58,644 bases of DNA, taken from Bryobacterales bacterium (GTDB lineage Bacteria > Acidobacteriota > Terriglobia > Bryobacterales > Bryobacteraceae). Every line of letters starts with the position of its first letter. Positions within the stretch are counted from its first letter, which is position 1. Below are positions 56,339 to 58,644 of the stretch, in pieces. The stretch covers positions 1-58,644 of the forward strand of contig DAHVTI010000370.1 of the NCBI GenBank assembly GCA_027324255.1, read 5' to 3'. The translations under genes were made by a program, and so were the position numbers. Under the pieces are notes generated by a model that saw nothing but the letters and a program-made list of their open reading frames with translations, made no database searches and was not told where the DNA came from.

Positions 56339-56470
56339 GAGCGGCTCAACAGGGGGACTCGCATCGGGCGACCGCGATTGCGAGTTCTGAGTATACCAAC
56401 TCTGTGCCGCGGGCCTCGCGGCGCATGCCGGAAATTCCGCAGCGCCGCCGGCCTGTGGGATCCTCAGGGG

Positions 56471-57049
<579 letters not shown>

Positions 57050-57076
57050 GCAGTTGGGGTCATAATAAAATCAGTT

Positions 57077-57745
57077 ATGTTCGGGACGATCCGGGAACAA
57101 CTCGACACTATCTTCCGTGAAGATCCGGCGGCGAAGGGCATCTTCGAGATCGTCCTTTGTTATCCCGGCTTCCACGCCGTGCTGTTCCATCGCCTGGCCC
57201 ACAAGCTCTACAACGGCGGCTTCACCACCCTCGCGCGCTCCATCAGCCAGTTCTCGCGCTGGATGACCGGTATCGAGATCCACCCCGGCGCCCAGATCGG
57301 CCGGCGCTTCTTCATCGATCACGGCATGGGCGTCGTCATCGGCGAAACGGCCATTGTGGGCGACGATTGCCTGCTCTATCAGGGCGTCACCCTCGGCGGC
57401 ACCGGCAAGGAGCGCGGCAAGCGCCACCCCACGCTCGGCAACCGCGTCATCATCGGCAGCGGCGCCAAGGTCCTCGGCAACATCACCGTCGGCGACGACG
57501 TCCGCATCGGCGCCGGCTCCGTCGTGCTCAAGCCCGTGCCCGACCACTCCACCGTCGTCGGCATCCCCGGCCGCATCGTCCGCAGCCGCATGGACAACGA
57601 GGAAGCGCTCGAGCACGCCAAGCTGCCCGACCCGGAAGGCCAGGCCATCGATCAACTCACCCAGCGCGTTGAGCAGCTCGAAACGCTCGTGCGTGAGCTC
57701 GCCGGCCGTCAGGAACCGGCAACGCCGGGCGGCTCGAAGGCGTAG
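57077..57745 (+). CDS. cysE: serine O-acetyltransferase
   Basis: [83 protein letters not shown]; left-handed beta-helix hexapeptides. Confidence 0.94.
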   Translation: MFGTIREQLDTIFREDPAAKGIFEIVLCYPGFHAVLFHRLAHKLYNGGFTTLARSISQFSRWMTGIEIHPGAQIGRRFFIDHGMGVVIGETAIVGDDCLLYQGVTLGGTGKERGKRHPTLGNRVIIGSGAKVLGNITVGDDVRIGAGSVVLKPVPDHSTVVGIPGRIVRSRMDNEEALEHAKLPDPEGQAIDQLTQRVEQLETLVRELAGRQEPATPGGSKA

Positions 57746-58638
57746 CGCAGGCTGTTTTCCGCCAGCAGTTTCAATTCCTCCGCACCGAAGCCGAATTCAC
57801 GCGCCGCCAGCTTGTACTCTCCCAGCAGCGTGGTGTGAAACATCGCCGGGTCGTCGGAGTTCAGCACCACGGGCACGCCCGCGTCGAACAGCCGCCGCAC
57901 CGGATGTTCCCGCAGCGAACTGACGGCCCCCGTGCAGACGTTCGACGAGATGCAGACCTCCAGCGGGATGCCGCGGTCGCGCAGGTGCTTCACCAGCGCC
58001 GGATCCTCGACGGAGCGGATGCCGTGTCCGATGCGCTCCGCACCGCACTCCAGCGCCGCCCACACGCTCTCCGGCCCCGCCGTCTCTCCGGCGTGCGGCA
58101 CGAGCCGCAGACCGTTCTCGCGCGCGTAGTCGAACACCTCCCGGAACTGCTCCACCGGCCCGTTGACTTCATCGCCCCCCACCCCGAAAGCCACCACACC
58201 CAGGGCACGGTGCTGTACCGCCTGCCGCGCCGTCGCCCACACGTGCTCCAGCCCGAACTGCCGCACCGCGTCGAAGACGAAGCGCACCGGCACCGGCCCG
58301 ACCGCCGCCGCCTCCGCGATGGCCGGGAAGATCTCCTCCAGGGGCAGGTCCCGCCACAGCAGCACGCCCGCGCTGACATTGACCTCCGCGTACACCACGC
58401 CCTGCTCTGCCAGCCCCTCCACCAGCCGGCGCGTGATCAGTGCGAAGTGCCTCGGCTCCGTCAGGAACGAGTTCACCCACTTGAACGCCATCAGAAAGCC
58501 GGGAAAATCCTCGTACCGGTAGCGCGCCTCCACTTCCTCCAGCGACAGCCCGGGCTGGATCTCCAGCAAAGTCCGCGGCTCCACCGATCCTTCCAGGTGA
58601 ACGTGCAATTCCGCCTTTCTGAGTGTGCGCAAGTCCAT
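57709..58638 (-). CDS. add: adenosine deaminase family
   Basis: [105 protein letters not shown]. Confidence 0.94.
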   Translation of the reverse strand: MDLRTLRKAELHVHLEGSVEPRTLLEIQPGLSLEEVEARYRYEDFPGFLMAFKWVNSFLTEPRHFALITRRLVEGLAEQGVVYAEVNVSAGVLLWRDLPLEEIFPAIAEAAAVGPVPVRFVFDAVRQFGLEHVWATARQAVQHRALGVVAFGVGGDEVNGPVEQFREVFDYARENGLRLVPHAGETAGPESVWAALECGAERIGHGIRSVEDPALVKHLRDRGIPLEVCISSNVCTGAVSSLREHPVRRLFDAGVPVVLNSDDPAMFHTTLLGEYKLAAREFGFGAEELKLLAENSLRYAFEPPGVAGS

Positions 58639-58644
58639 GAACTG

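Noticed and set aside
57061-57085. dif-like arms CATAA...TTATGTT near the cysE start, considered because of the skew switch
   Set aside because: The spacer between the arms is 9 bp instead of the usual 6, the flanking arm bases do not match, and it overlaps a start codon. Probably coincidence.

Overview
This is a GC-rich bacterial chromosomal segment. Its gene content (PSD1/DUF1501 pair, stacked HlyD adaptors, many exported peptidases) looks Acidobacteria/Solibacter-like, which is inference only. I support about 47 protein-coding genes, at least one probable structured small RNA (6S-like, ~461-626) with an intrinsic terminator, two further terminator-like hairpins, and candidate promoter/operator sites. 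No tRNA, rRNA, CRISPR array, transposase or prophage was recognised. Housekeeping genes: ctpA-like S41 protease, guaA (long, eukaryote-like), mutL, rlmB-like methyltransferase, trmO-like, cysE and add. Accessory modules: (1) a five-gene ABC-type efflux operon with three different HlyD adaptors, two carrying large low-complexity inserts, and no ATPase (6.7-14.9 kb); (2) a region rich in exported peptidases and hydrolases (17.9-32.4 kb); (3) a planctomycete-like PSD1-DUF1501 pair close to a sulfatase (32.4-38.9 kb); (4) a qNOR divergent from an SPFH / ribbon-helix-helix / HerA-like ATPase operon, with a perfect 16-bp palindrome between them (39.9-45.8 kb); (5) an operon of enolase-superfamily and RraA-type enzymes that mostly carry Tat/Sec signal peptides, with a lactate permease and one degenerate enolase-like paralog (47.9-53.9 kb); (6) an MBOAT/SGNH acyltransferase pair. 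On the + strand, G exceeds C on the left and C exceeds G on the right regardless of gene orientation, which suggests a replication-terminus-like or inversion boundary. All product calls come from reading motifs by eye; no database search was run.
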